In this document: piece after piece, positions 15,747-25,131 of the stretch
Layout: the number at the start of each line of letters is the position of its first letter
Numbering within the stretch: position 1 is the first letter of the stretch
Source of the DNA: Hyphomonas sp. BRH_c22
GTDB lineage: Bacteria > Pseudomonadota > Alphaproteobacteria > Caulobacterales > Hyphomonadaceae
NCBI RefSeq assembly: GCF_000961795.1
Contig: NZ_LADU01000118.1
Span: 1-32,697 of the forward strand
Reading direction: 5' to 3'
DNA: 32,697 bases
Notes under the pieces: generated by a model
The model's input: the letters and a program-made list of their open reading frames with translations, nothing else
What the model was told of the DNA's origin: nothing
Database searches by the model: none
Program-made: the position numbers and the translations under genes

Positions 15747-18700
15747 CTATTCGGCAGCCGGGAGCATCCGGTCACGTTCCTTGCTGTCATCGTCAGCCAG
15801 CACATGCACGGTATCGGCAGGTTTCCGGCCGCGCACACGGTCGCTCATCCGCCGCGTCCACCGGCCAACCCGGTGCGGTACCAGAAGCCATACAGGGGTG
15901 ACTAGCAGGATCATGATGGTCGAGAAGGCGAGGCCGAACACGACGGCCGTGGCCAGCTGCACCCACCATTCCGATGAGGCGCTGCCGAAATTGATGGCGC
16001 CATCGGCAAAGCTCACATTCATCTGGTAGACCATCGGCAACAGGCCGCAGATTGTCGTGCCGGTTGTCAGCAGGATTGGACGGATACGCTGGGCCGCCGT
16101 GGCAATCGCCGCATATTCGGGCGTTCGTCCATCGCTGCGCAGCCGGTTATAGGTATCGATCAGGACGATATTGTTGTTCACCACGATCCCGGCCAGTGCC
16201 ACGATGCCCGTTCCGATCATCAGCACGGAAACGTAGGGCAGCAACAGCTGGATGCCGACCAGCACGCCGGCTGTCGAAATGATCACAGCCGTCAGGGTCA
16301 GGATCACCTGCCAGAAATTGTTGAACTCCCAGAGCAGGATCACGGCCATCATGAACAGGGCCGCCAGCGCAGCGCCGGCGAAGAAGGCGCCCGCTTCGGC
16401 TGAATCCTCGTCCGCGCCTTCAAACCTGACTTCGACGCTGCTGGGGATGTTCTGCGTTGCGATCCATTCTTTCAGGTCCGCCACCAAGGCGGCGCCGGCG
16501 CCCTGCTCGATCGCGTTGGCGCGCACGTCGATGACGCGCTTGCCGTCCCGCCGCTCGATCTGGCTGACGCGTGGCGCGGGCACCCGTTCGACAAACAGTG
16601 ACAAGGGAACATTCCCGGCAGGCGTCGCAATCCGCAAATTGTCGATCGCGGATGCGCTCCGGTCCGTCTGGGGAAAGCGTACGCGAATGTCGACTTCATC
16701 CGGTGCATCATCCGGCCGGTAGCGCCCGACCAGGATACCATTGGTCACCAGCTGGACCGCCGCGCCGACCTGCGAAATGTCGACGCCAAACTTGCCGGCT
16801 TCCGCGCGATCCACTTCCAGCTGGTATTCGATGCCGGGCAGGGGGCGCGTGTCGTCGATCTCGTGCAGTTCGTTCATGCTTTCGAGCTTGGTGCGCAGCA
16901 GGGATGCGGCCGCATTCAGGGCCTGGCTGTCTTCGGATAGAAGCGCAATCTGGATGTCCTTGCCGGACGGCGGGCCATTTTCGCGGGCCTGGATCTGGTA
17001 CCGGAGGCCCGGAACAGCATCAAGCAGTGCACGGACTTCAGCCAGTGTCTCCCGGCCGTCATGCACGCCGTCATCCGTGGCGAGATCGAGCAGTATCTGG
17101 CCAATCGAATCGACCGGCGGCGATGCGCCGCCGAAACTGATGCCGTCTTCACCGCCCTTGCCGGCGCGTGTGGAGATGTCTTCGATACCCTCGACATCCT
17201 TGATTACGGTTTCGGCTCGACGCACCAGGGTCGCCTGCTCTGCGGCCGACAGGCTGCCCTGTGCCTGAATGAAGACATAGGCCTGCTCCGGTTCAATATC
17301 GAGGAAGAGCTCGGACTTGTGAGGCGTTGCGCTGAACCATACGAAGATGAGCACGACCGATCCGAGCGCGCCTGCCGTTACCAGGAGCGGGCGTGCGATC
17401 AGTCCCTTGATGAGTTTCACATAGGCACCCAGCCAGCCCTTCGCCTGCTCGGGGTCGGCATCGGCGGCGAGCGCGGCCAGGTCTTCATTGGTCCCGCTCG
17501 GGCGTGCACCGATCACCGATCCGAGGACCGGCAGGAAGATCAGCGCCATTACCAGCGATGCCGTCAGAACGAAGATCAGCGTGATCGGCAGGTAAGCCAT
17601 GAACTTGCCCGGCATGGAATTCCAGAACAGGAAGGGCACGAAGGCGGCCAGCGTCGTCGCGTTGGAGGCAACGACAGGCCAGAACATGCGTTTGCCGGCG
17701 AGGCTGTAGGCTTCCTTCCGGTCGAGCCCTTCGGCCATTTTCCGGTCAGCATATTCGGTCACCACGATCGCGCCATCGACTAGGATACCCACGGCAATCA
17801 CCATGCCGAACATGACCATCATGTTGATCGTGTAGCCGAACGCGCCTAGCAGCAGGAAGGCCATCACGAATGACGACGGAATGGAAATGCCGACCAGTAG
17901 CGCAGAGCGCAGGCCCAGGGCGGCCACACAGATGATCATCACCAGCAAAACAGCTGTGACGATCGAGCTTTGCAGCTGGCCGAGTTGTTCCCCGATCAGC
18001 TCAGATGCATCGGATGTAATCTGCGTCCGAACCGTATTTGGCCAGTTCGGCCTGGTTTCGTCGATCGTGTCCCGGACGAAGTTCGCCGTGTCGAGAATGT
18101 TGGCGCCCGAGCGTTTCACGATTTCGATCAGCAGGGCCGGTTGCCCGTTGAACGTCGCGTAACCGGTCGCGTCCTTGTAGGTGCGGCGCACTTCGGCGAC
18201 GTCCGACAGGGTCACTACCGCGTTCTCGGTGCGCCGGATGGGCAGGTCAAGCGCGTCCTTTGCTGTCCGGATCAGGCCGGGCACCTTGACCGCAAAGCTG
18301 CCTTCGCCCGTATCGATCTGGCCAGCCGGTACGAGCTGGTTGTTGGACGAAACGACCTGGAAGATTTCCTGATAGGAAATATTGTAGGTTTCCAGCTTCA
18401 CCGGATCGACGACAATCTCGAGCACGTCCTCGCGGCGGCCGACAATACGAGCTTCAAGGATGCCCGCGTCGCGCTCGAGGCGGTCCTGCAGGTCTTCGGC
18501 AATCGCATTGAGGCCGCGCTCCGGCGCGTCGCCATACAGGTTCACCACCATGATCGGGAACTGCGCCGCGTTCACCTCTGTAATGATCGGTTCGCGCGCA
18601 TCATCGGGGAAATAGCGCTTGGCCATGTCCACCTTGTCTTTCACGTCGAGCACAGCCTGATCGATATCGGTCGTCAGTTCGAACTCGAGCACGAGCTGGC

Positions 18701-18968
18701 CGGCGCCCTCTGCGCCATAGCCGCGGAATGTCTTGAGGCCTTCCAGCGACTGGATTTCCTGTTCGATCGGTTTGACCAGGAGGCGCTCGGCATCTTCCGG
18801 CGTCACGCCCGTGAGCGGCACGGTGATCCCCACAACGGGAATCTGGATGTCCGGGTCGGCTTCCTTGGGCAATCCGATATAGGTCGCGGTGCCAGCGATG
18901 ATGGCACACACGAGAATGGCGAGCACCATGCGGGCCCGCCCGATGGCGCCGTCAATCAATCCGTTCAT
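15747..18968 (-). CDS. RND-family efflux permease
   Basis: 1073 residues, the normal length for an inner-membrane RND pump driven by protons. An N-terminal helix (14-34) is followed by a large periplasmic loop with G-V-T-P-E-D-A-E and L-V-K-P-I-E, then TM2-6, a second periplasmic loop, and TM8-12 ending in a short basic tail. In TM4 the usual pair of acids is reduced: GILVDGAIVV has one Asp and a Gly. TM10 reads AGIVVNNNIVLIDTY, without the Lys of AcrB. So proton coupling differs from AcrB, as in several alphaproteobacterial RND groups. Substrates cannot be told. Its start overlaps the adaptor stop by four bases. No outer-membrane channel gene is present in the window. Confidence 0.92.
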   Translation of the reverse strand: MNGLIDGAIGRARMVLAILVCAIIAGTATYIGLPKEADPDIQIPVVGITVPLTGVTPEDAERLLVKPIEQEIQSLEGLKTFRGYGAEGAGQLVLEFELTTDIDQAVLDVKDKVDMAKRYFPDDAREPIITEVNAAQFPIMVVNLYGDAPERGLNAIAEDLQDRLERDAGILEARIVGRREDVLEIVVDPVKLETYNISYQEIFQVVSSNNQLVPAGQIDTGEGSFAVKVPGLIRTAKDALDLPIRRTENAVVTLSDVAEVRRTYKDATGYATFNGQPALLIEIVKRSGANILDTANFVRDTIDETRPNWPNTVRTQITSDASELIGEQLGQLQSSIVTAVLLVMIICVAALGLRSALLVGISIPSSFVMAFLLLGAFGYTINMMVMFGMVIAVGILVDGAIVVTEYADRKMAEGLDRKEAYSLAGKRMFWPVVASNATTLAAFVPFLFWNSMPGKFMAYLPITLIFVLTASLVMALIFLPVLGSVIGARPSGTNEDLAALAADADPEQAKGWLGAYVKLIKGLIARPLLVTAGALGSVVLIFVWFSATPHKSELFLDIEPEQAYVFIQAQGSLSAAEQATLVRRAETVIKDVEGIEDISTRAGKGGEDGISFGGASPPVDSIGQILLDLATDDGVHDGRETLAEVRALLDAVPGLRYQIQARENGPPSGKDIQIALLSEDSQALNAAASLLRTKLESMNELHEIDDTRPLPGIEYQLEVDRAEAGKFGVDISQVGAAVQLVTNGILVGRYRPDDAPDEVDIRVRFPQTDRSASAIDNLRIATPAGNVPLSLFVERVPAPRVSQIERRDGKRVIDVRANAIEQGAGAALVADLKEWIATQNIPSSVEVRFEGADEDSAEAGAFFAGAALAALFMMAVILLWEFNNFWQVILTLTAVIISTAGVLVGIQLLLPYVSVLMIGTGIVALAGIVVNNNIVLIDTYNRLRSDGRTPEYAAIATAAQRIRPILLTTGTTICGLLPMVYQMNVSFADGAINFGSASSEWWVQLATAVVFGLAFSTIMILLVTPVWLLVPHRVGRWTRRMSDRVRGRKPADTVHVLADDDSKERDRMLPAAE

Positions 18969-20041
18969 TGCACGGCTCCGCTGGCTGGAACGGGATTCAC
19001 TTTAACCCCTTCGCTCAGATAGTCCTGCCCCATCGAGATGACCCGCACCGTGTCCGGCAATCCGGTCACCCACGCGCCGCCAACGCCCTCGTCAACCACC
19101 TCGATGGGCGCAAACCGCACCGTGTCATCCTCTTCGATATACCGCACACCCAGTTCACCTGCATCCGACAGCGTCAGCAGGGCGGGCGAGATCAGCGTGG
19201 CCGGAACGCTCATCACAGGCAGGATCAGGGATGCCGATACACCTGCAGGAACGCTGGCTTCGCCCGTTTCGAGTTCGGCCTCGATCAGGAAGGTGCGCGT
19301 CTGCTCGCTGGCTGCGCGCGCGATGTAGCGTACCTTGGACGTGTAGGTTTCACCGCTGGCCAGTTTGGCCTTCGCTTCCATCCCGACGCTCAGGCGGCTG
19401 GCATAGTCTTCCGACACTTCAGCGGCGACAATGACGGGGGTCATGTCGATCAGCACGCCGCATGCCGCGCCGGGTGCGAGAAAATCACCGGCCTCGGCGA
19501 GCCGCGATTCAAATATGCCGTCAAACGGTGCGCGGATCTGGGTCTTGGCGAGTTCCACCTTGGCGGCGTTCAGCGCTGCTTCGGTCGCGTCCAGCGTGGC
19601 CTGCGCCGCTGCTTCGCGGTTGGCAGGCGTCAGGCCTTTCGCGGCGAGGGCGCGGGCGGCTTCAAAATCGACTTTGGCGGAATCGCGTTGTGCCTCGGCT
19701 TCCTTCACCCGGGCGCTGCGCGCTTCCACATCCAGCCCGCACAACAAGGCCCCCTTGCGTACAAAACTGCCTTCGCGGACAGGCGTGGAAACCACCGTGC
19801 CCGTTGTGCCGGCCTTGACCGTGACGGACTTGTCAGGTGCGGTGCGCCCCTTGGCCTCGATCGTCACCGGGTGCAACTGGCTGGACACCGTTTCGACAAT
19901 GGCGTCGGGAATCTGTGCCGACCGGTCGACGACGACCGCTTCGGTTTGCGAGCTGATACTGCCGCGCATGACGCTGCGAATGCCGAAATAGGCAACAATC
20001 AGAATGAGTAGCCCGAGGGCAATGGCGACAGAACGGTTCAC
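18965..20041 (-). CDS. RND periplasmic adaptor (membrane fusion protein)
   Basis: 358 residues from GTG 20041, preceded by GGAAAG at a normal distance; an upstream ATG at 20113 would add 24 residues but has poor spacing. An N-terminal anchor helix (VAIALGLLILIVAYFGI) is followed by a lipoyl half-motif (VKAGTTGTVVSTPVREGSFV), an Ala/Glu-rich coiled-coil hairpin, the second lipoyl half (TQIRAPFDGIFESRLAEAGDF) and a beta-barrel region. This is the standard order in HlyD/AcrA-type adaptors. It links the permease to an outer-membrane channel. First gene of the two-gene efflux operon. Confidence 0.9.
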   Translation of the reverse strand: MNRSVAIALGLLILIVAYFGIRSVMRGSISSQTEAVVVDRSAQIPDAIVETVSSQLHPVTIEAKGRTAPDKSVTVKAGTTGTVVSTPVREGSFVRKGALLCGLDVEARSARVKEAEAQRDSAKVDFEAARALAAKGLTPANREAAAQATLDATEAALNAAKVELAKTQIRAPFDGIFESRLAEAGDFLAPGAACGVLIDMTPVIVAAEVSEDYASRLSVGMEAKAKLASGETYTSKVRYIARAASEQTRTFLIEAELETGEASVPAGVSASLILPVMSVPATLISPALLTLSDAGELGVRYIEEDDTVRFAPIEVVDEGVGGAWVTGLPDTVRVISMGQDYLSEGVKVNPVPASGAVQ

Positions 20042-20219
20042 AGGCAGGGTCTTTCCGGGAGCTGACACTAGCAAATATAGGTCGTCGCGTCGCCAGAGTA
20101 AGCGCCGCTTCATCCTTTAACTACGGCAAGGGCATTGAATTATGACAAAGGTTCTGCGTCGTTTTCGAGGCAGGCCGAAAGTTATGGTTAACAAGTAACC
20201 TAAGGGAAAGCTGGCCCGG

Positions 20220-21248
20220 TCATATCCAGCGGCGCCAGCGGAAGATCGCCAGCATGGCGGTCGTGGCGGCGATCAGCGAGGCGACGAGCACGCCAAATGC
20301 CAGCGGGCTGTCCACGCCCGGCATGCCGCCAACATTCACGCCGAACAGTCCCGTCACGAAGCTGATCGGCAGGAAAACAGCCGACAGGATCGACAGCACG
20401 AACAGCCGCTGGTTCATCATGTCGGAGCGCTCTTCCATGATCTGTTCCTGCAGGACGACCGACCGTTCCCGGATGGCATCAAGGTCCTCGGCAAGGCGCG
20501 TGACGCGATCAACCGCCTCCCTCATGTGGAGCACATCCGTTTCGGAAAAGAAGCCCGCCGCGCTGCCCTCGCGCACCAGCTGCGACAGGGCCTCACGTTG
20601 CGGCACGATATAGCGCCGCAGCGCCAGCACCTTACGGCGGAATTCCGCCAGCTCTGCGCGGCCGACCCGCACGTGCGGGTCGAGAATCTCATCCTCGAAC
20701 CCGTCGGCCTGTTCGTCAAACACCGCGAGCTCAGGTTCCATCCGGTTGGTCAGGGCATTGGCCAGCGCCGCCACCAGGCCGCCTGTCGTACCCGGCGCTT
20801 CACCGGATTTTACCATGGCCTCGACATCGCGGGTTGCCTGGATCGGCTTCGCGCGCAGTGTGATCAGCAGCGCATCGCTCGCCCACATGCGCAGGGCCAG
20901 CATGTCCTCCAGCGCTTCACCGGCATTGAGGTTCACCCCGCGCAGGTTGATCAGGAAGCCCTGATTGTGCCGGGTGGAGCGTGGCCGCGTGTCTTCCTGC
21001 AACAGGGATTGCGCCGCCAGCTTGTCGAGCCCGCTCTTGCGGTAGAGCCATCCCTGTGCCTGGCGTGACAGGCGATTGAGATGCAGCCAGACGCGCGCGT
21101 ATTTCGCGATGTCGCCCGACAGCACGTCTTCCCATGTCAGGGCTGTTGCCGCGCCATCGGCTGCAAACCCGAAACCGAACAGCAACGGCTCGATGCCAGG
21201 GGCGTCATCCGTATCCGGGCTGGTTGCGGGAGCAGGCTCGGTACTCAT
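20220..21248 (-). CDS. ZntB-like zinc/divalent cation transporter (CorA superfamily)
   Basis: 342 residues. A large cytoplasmic domain with a long helix (residues about 190-290, rich in Arg/Glu/Leu) is followed by two C-terminal membrane helices. Between them is the pore motif GLFGVNVGGMPG, holding the G-x-N signature in the ZntB form (CorA has GMN). The C-terminus RWRRWI is basic, as expected for the inside. The family moves Zn2+ or other divalent cations. The ATG directly follows the amidase stop (TAGATG), so translation depends on the amidase gene. Confidence 0.88.
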   Translation of the reverse strand: MSTEPAPATSPDTDDAPGIEPLLFGFGFAADGAATALTWEDVLSGDIAKYARVWLHLNRLSRQAQGWLYRKSGLDKLAAQSLLQEDTRPRSTRHNQGFLINLRGVNLNAGEALEDMLALRMWASDALLITLRAKPIQATRDVEAMVKSGEAPGTTGGLVAALANALTNRMEPELAVFDEQADGFEDEILDPHVRVGRAELAEFRRKVLALRRYIVPQREALSQLVREGSAAGFFSETDVLHMREAVDRVTRLAEDLDAIRERSVVLQEQIMEERSDMMNQRLFVLSILSAVFLPISFVTGLFGVNVGGMPGVDSPLAFGVLVASLIAATTAMLAIFRWRRWI

Positions 21249-22757
21249 CTAGCTGGCAACAACGCCCGGCAGCCTGTCGGCCCATGGCCGGGCGGCTTCC
21301 AGTTCCAGCGCCAGTTCGAACAGGAGCGCATCGTCGCCCTTCTTGCCAGAGAACATCGAACCGATGGGCAGGCCCGACGGCGACCATGACAGCGGAACGC
21401 TCATCGAGGCGGCGCCGGATACGTTCATCGGCGCCGTGAACGCGGCAAAGTTCAGCACGCTTTCCATCACCTTGTCGAAATCGCCGTCCGGGGCCTGTTC
21501 GCCGATGGGAACGGCTGGGCTGCCGGTCACCGGCGACAGCATCAGGTCCATCGAGTCGAACCAGGCATTGTATTGCTGCTCGAACGCCAGGAGGTAGCCC
21601 ACGGTTTCCGGCATCTCGGCCTGGCGCGCCTGCGCGCGTGCGGCCAGTCCCAGTGTCCACGGCTCAACAATGTCGGGGCCGATCGGCTTGCCCGAATAGG
21701 CGCTGGCCTGCTGGGCAAAGGCCGCTGCGCCAGCCGCCCAGTACAGCAGGAACCTGTCGGTGAACTCGACCCCGTCGAGAGGTGGTTTGAAGTCGATGAC
21801 GTCATGGCCAAGGTCACGGCAGAGCTGTGCCACCTCGTCCAGCGCTGCGCGTGTCTCAGGCGCGACCGGTGAGCCGCTTACTGATTCCGGAGCATAGCCG
21901 ATCCGCAGGCGGCGCGTCAGGGGCGCCAGGTTCCCCAATGGCGCGAATGTCCCGTCATTGACCTGCGCCAGACGGAACAGGTTGATGGAATCCCGCACAC
22001 TGATCGTGACGGCGTGATTGACGGAAATATCGACAGGCGGCGGCGCGCCGGGTTCGCGGCTCGGCAATTGCCCGCGTGACGGCTTCAGGCCGAACACGCC
22101 ACATGTGCTCGCGGGGATACGGATCGAGCCGCCACCGTCGCTGGCATGTGCGAACGGCACCACGCGCGCGGCAACCAGCGCGGCGGCGCCGCCCGATGAT
22201 CCGCCCGGAATGCGGCTCAGGTCCCATGGATTGCGCGTCGCCCCGGTGACCAGCGGTTCGGTCGATGAGGTCAGGCCCATTTCGGGCGATGTGCTCTTGC
22301 CGAGGGAGACGACGCCGGCCGCGCGCCATTTTTCCGCGAAGGGCGAGTCAGCGGCCGCGATGTTTCCGCGAAAGGCGCGGCTGCCCCACAGGGTTTGCGT
22401 GCCTTTCCAGTCCAGCAGGTCCTTGATGAAGGTCGGCACGCCCGCAAAGGCGCCGGTCATCGGCAACAGCGCCTCGGCGCGGGCCTGTTCGAACGTCTCG
22501 GTCGCAATGGCGTTGAGCTGTCCGTTCACCGACTCGGCCCGCGCGATGGCGGCTGCGACCTGTTCCTGCGATGTCGTCTCGCCTGCGGCAATGGCTGCCG
22601 CCATGGCGGTCCCGTCCATGCGGCCAGGTGCTGATGGTGTTGGCGTTTCAGCGCCGACAGGCGCGGCCTCCGGGACCGCCGTCTTCTGTCCACATGCGGC
22701 CAAGGCAGTTAGTGCGGTGCCGCCCAGCAGGGCGCCGCGTCGGGTAAGTCGGGTCAT
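21249..22757 (-). CDS. Amidase-signature enzyme, Tat-type lipoprotein
   Basis: 502 residues from ATG 22757, which follows GGGAGGAC at eight bases; the longer frame lacks a ribosome site. The N-terminus TRRGALLGG resembles a twin-arginine signal, and ALAAC (Cys22) is a lipobox, so the enzyme is probably folded in the cytoplasm, exported and lipid-anchored. The amidase triad is complete: Lys112 in FIKDLLD, cis-Ser in GGSSGGAAA (185-193), and nucleophile Ser211 in DGGGSIR. Substrate is unknown; any exported amide is possible. Operon with the ZntB-like gene. Confidence 0.9.
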   Translation of the reverse strand: MTRLTRRGALLGGTALTALAACGQKTAVPEAAPVGAETPTPSAPGRMDGTAMAAAIAAGETTSQEQVAAAIARAESVNGQLNAIATETFEQARAEALLPMTGAFAGVPTFIKDLLDWKGTQTLWGSRAFRGNIAAADSPFAEKWRAAGVVSLGKSTSPEMGLTSSTEPLVTGATRNPWDLSRIPGGSSGGAAALVAARVVPFAHASDGGGSIRIPASTCGVFGLKPSRGQLPSREPGAPPPVDISVNHAVTISVRDSINLFRLAQVNDGTFAPLGNLAPLTRRLRIGYAPESVSGSPVAPETRAALDEVAQLCRDLGHDVIDFKPPLDGVEFTDRFLLYWAAGAAAFAQQASAYSGKPIGPDIVEPWTLGLAARAQARQAEMPETVGYLLAFEQQYNAWFDSMDLMLSPVTGSPAVPIGEQAPDGDFDKVMESVLNFAAFTAPMNVSGAASMSVPLSWSPSGLPIGSMFSGKKGDDALLFELALELEAARPWADRLPGVVAS

Positions 22758-22875
22758 TCGTTGTGTCCTCCCAAGTCTTTTGCTTGCTGGGCACACCGTG
22801 TAACGGTCCGCTGGCAAGCGCAAGAGGACGGCCCGATGACAGCAGACGCCCCGCGCCGCCTCACCGAGGATGGGC

Positions 22876-23463
22876 CTATTTGATCACGCCGCAGGCCACG
22901 CGCGCACCGGCCCCGCCAATCGGCTGGGTCATGTGGTCGTCTTCGCTTTCATGAATCAGGATAGCGGATCCGTCTTCGTCAACCAGCTCCGCCATCTCGG
23001 CCAGTGTCGTGTACGCTTCGTACCCGGCAGCGCCGTCAGCGCCTGCCCAGATGTTCGGGATGTCGCCCCCTTCAGGCCCCTTGGGGTTTAGCAGGCCGTG
23101 ACCGCCCGCGACCATGCCCACATGGCCGCCAGACGCCTTGAACGTGCCGACATCCGAACAATCGCCCACCGCATGCAAGTGCAGGCCATGCCAGCCCGGC
23201 ACCAGTCCGCCCGGCGCAATTTCAATGCGGATGAGCAGGCCATTCGGTCCGCCCAGCAGGTTCGCCGTGCCGATCTCGGTGCCGTCCATGCCCACGATTG
23301 AGGCCGTCGAACGCATCATGGACGGATACACGCCGTCGGCCGGTCCGGGCAGGTCTTCAGCAGCGGGCAGCGGGTCGTGCTGCATTTCCTGCGGCTGGGC
23401 CGCTTCCTGGCTGCAAGCTGTGAGGGAAAGGGCGAATAGTCCGATTGCGAGCCGGTCCAGCAT
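22876..23463 (-). CDS. sodC: Cu-Zn superoxide dismutase family lipoprotein
   Basis: 195 residues; the lipobox LTAC (Cys17) makes it an envelope lipoprotein. It would convert superoxide to peroxide outside the cytoplasm. Copper ligands are present: His95 and His97 in HGLHLH, bridging His114 in SGGHVG, and His171 in LIHESEDD. Zinc ligands His122 and Asp134 are present, but the third zinc His is replaced by Glu131 in KGPEGGD. The Cys102-Cys191 disulfide and the GARVACGVI tail are conserved. AGGAGA lies eight bases before the ATG. Divergent from tlyA. Confidence 0.9.
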   Translation of the reverse strand: MLDRLAIGLFALSLTACSQEAAQPQEMQHDPLPAAEDLPGPADGVYPSMMRSTASIVGMDGTEIGTANLLGGPNGLLIRIEIAPGGLVPGWHGLHLHAVGDCSDVGTFKASGGHVGMVAGGHGLLNPKGPEGGDIPNIWAGADGAAGYEAYTTLAEMAELVDEDGSAILIHESEDDHMTQPIGGAGARVACGVIK

Positions 23464-23533
23464 GATGAGTCTCCTGTCGATCTTTGGTCTACTATAGGGC
23501 AGAACGCGCCGATTGCAGGGGTAGTTTCACGAA

Positions 23534-24265
23534 ATGAAAGACCGGGCTGATAAACTCCTTGTGTCCCTCGGCCATTTTGACAGCCGGGCCAGCGCCCGCG
23601 CGGCCATCGAGGCAGGCTGCGTCACAGCCAATGGCGTCGTGGTCGCAAAGCCGTCCCAGATGCTGTCTTCACATGACACGATCCAGGCCGGGCCCGCCCA
23701 TCCCTATGTCTCGCGCGGCGGACTCAAGCTGGCCCATGCGCTGGACGTGTTCGGCGTTGACGTGAACGGCCGCCACTGCCTCGATATCGGTGCCTCGACC
23801 GGCGGCTTCACCGACGTCCTCATCGGGGCAGGCGCGGCGCATGTGACGGCGGTTGATGTCGGCCATGGCCAGTTTCATGTCTCCCTGCAGGGCCACCCGC
23901 GCGTCACCTCGCTGGAAGGCAAGGATGCCCGCGCGCTCACCGCCGCCGATCTGCCCGCGCCGCCAAGCTTGCTGGTTTGCGATGCGAGCTTCATTTCGCT
24001 GGAGAAATTGCTGGACGTCCCGCTCGGTCTCGCCGCGCCAGAGGCCGATTTCGTCGGCCTGTTCAAACCGCAATTCCAGGTCGGCCGCGCCCATGTCGGC
24101 AAGGGCGGTCTGGTGACCGATACCGTGGCCACCGAACAGGCCGCCGCTGCATTTGCGCTATGGATGAAGGAAAAAGGCTGGCCCATCCTTGCCTGGACAG
24201 CCAGCCCGATTTCCGGCGGCGACGGCAATGCCGAACGCCTGTTTCACGCAAGGCGCGCTCAGTAG
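23534..24265 (+). CDS. tlyA: TlyA-type rRNA ribose methyltransferase
   Basis: 243 residues. Residues 1-60 are an S4 RNA-binding domain (start RADKLLVSLGHFDSRASA). Residues 65-243 are an FtsJ-like methyltransferase: SRGGLKLAHAL, SAM-binding DIGASTGGFTDVL, AVDVGHGQ, and KPQFQVGR with GKGGLV. TlyA methylates the 2'-OH of cytidines in 23S (and in some groups 16S) rRNA; the short N-terminus does not tell which form this is. The stop overlaps the convergent glycine-zipper gene by seven bases. Confidence 0.92.
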   Translation: MKDRADKLLVSLGHFDSRASARAAIEAGCVTANGVVVAKPSQMLSSHDTIQAGPAHPYVSRGGLKLAHALDVFGVDVNGRHCLDIGASTGGFTDVLIGAGAAHVTAVDVGHGQFHVSLQGHPRVTSLEGKDARALTAADLPAPPSLLVCDASFISLEKLLDVPLGLAAPEADFVGLFKPQFQVGRAHVGKGGLVTDTVATEQAAAAFALWMKEKGWPILAWTASPISGGDGNAERLFHARRAQ

Positions 24266-25014
24266 CCGTAAAGCTCTTCGTCCTGCGCCGGGTTGTTCAT
24301 CACGCGCCAGGTTTCGGTCGGATTGTTGCGGCAGGCGCGCACATGGGTGCCACCCTGATAGACCATCCGGCATTCCTGCTGGTAATAGGCCGGTTCGCCG
24401 TAATAGGCCTGATCGTCATAGCCCTGATCGTAATACTCGTCATCCGGGTAGGATGACGCCGGATAGGTCCGTGCCGGCGGCTGGTTGTAGGGATAGCCGC
24501 GCGGCTCCATCACTTCTGGGCCGCCATACAGCCCGTCCGTCGTGCGCGGTATGGACCCGCCCTGATAGGTGCCGCCGCGATAGCTGTTTGACGGCTGGTA
24601 GGGCGTTGGCCCGGCCGAGCTGCAATTCGCGCTTGAGCTGCCCGCGATCTGGCTGCCTGCGACACCGCCCACCAGCGCGCCCAGAAGGGCACCGACCACG
24701 ACTTCGTCGCTATTGTCACTGTCACGGCGATAATTATGGCTGTAGCTGCGGCGATGCCCGCGTCCATAGCCGCGATGGCCCCGGTTCCCGCGATAATAGT
24801 CGTCGCCGCTGTCGATATTGTTGCCAATGGCCCCGCCGATCAGGCCGCCGACCAGTGCGCCTGCGACGCCGCCGGCAAGCTTGTCGTCGCTGCGCTGGCG
24901 CTCGCACGCCGAATTCTGCGGCGCATAGCCGTATCCCGACTGCGCCGCTGCGGCGCCCGGGATGGCAAGTGCAAGAGCAACTGTGGCTCCGGCGAGAAGC
25001 GATCGTTTCATCAT
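24259..25014 (-). CDS. Glycine-zipper envelope protein with Tyr-rich tail
   Basis: 251 residues. A Sec signal peptide (about 1-25, ending AAAAQ) is followed by two glycine-zipper segments, GGVAGALVGGLIGGAIG and a shorter one around GALLGALVGGVAGSQIAG, separated by an Arg/His/Tyr/Gly-rich linker. The C-terminal half is low in hydrophobic residues and rich in Tyr, Pro, Gly and Asp, with one C-x(n)-C pair near the end. Such zippers insert in or lie on the outer membrane, as in 17-kDa surface antigens. The ATG pair at 25014 and 25011 follows AAGGAG at eight bases. A longer upstream frame is open but is the shadow of the opposite methyltransferase gene. Confidence 0.8.
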   Translation of the reverse strand: MMKRSLLAGATVALALAIPGAAAAQSGYGYAPQNSACERQRSDDKLAGGVAGALVGGLIGGAIGNNIDSGDDYYRGNRGHRGYGRGHRRSYSHNYRRDSDNSDEVVVGALLGALVGGVAGSQIAGSSSANCSSAGPTPYQPSNSYRGGTYQGGSIPRTTDGLYGGPEVMEPRGYPYNQPPARTYPASSYPDDEYYDQGYDDQAYYGEPAYYQQECRMVYQGGTHVRACRNNPTETWRVMNNPAQDEELYGY

Positions 25015-25131
25015 CGCGAATCTCCTTTTTGGCAGGCACGATGCCGCCAGACTGAAGCGGAACATGACAAGGCGAACCTGAACCAGAGCTGAAGGCTGGA
25101 CGGCCTTCCTGCCGCGCCCCATATTGACGCC

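Noticed and set aside
17970..20011. Long plus-strand frames opposite the RND permease and adaptor
   Set aside because: They are His/Arg-rich antisense translations of well-supported genes in GC-rich DNA, with no family pattern.
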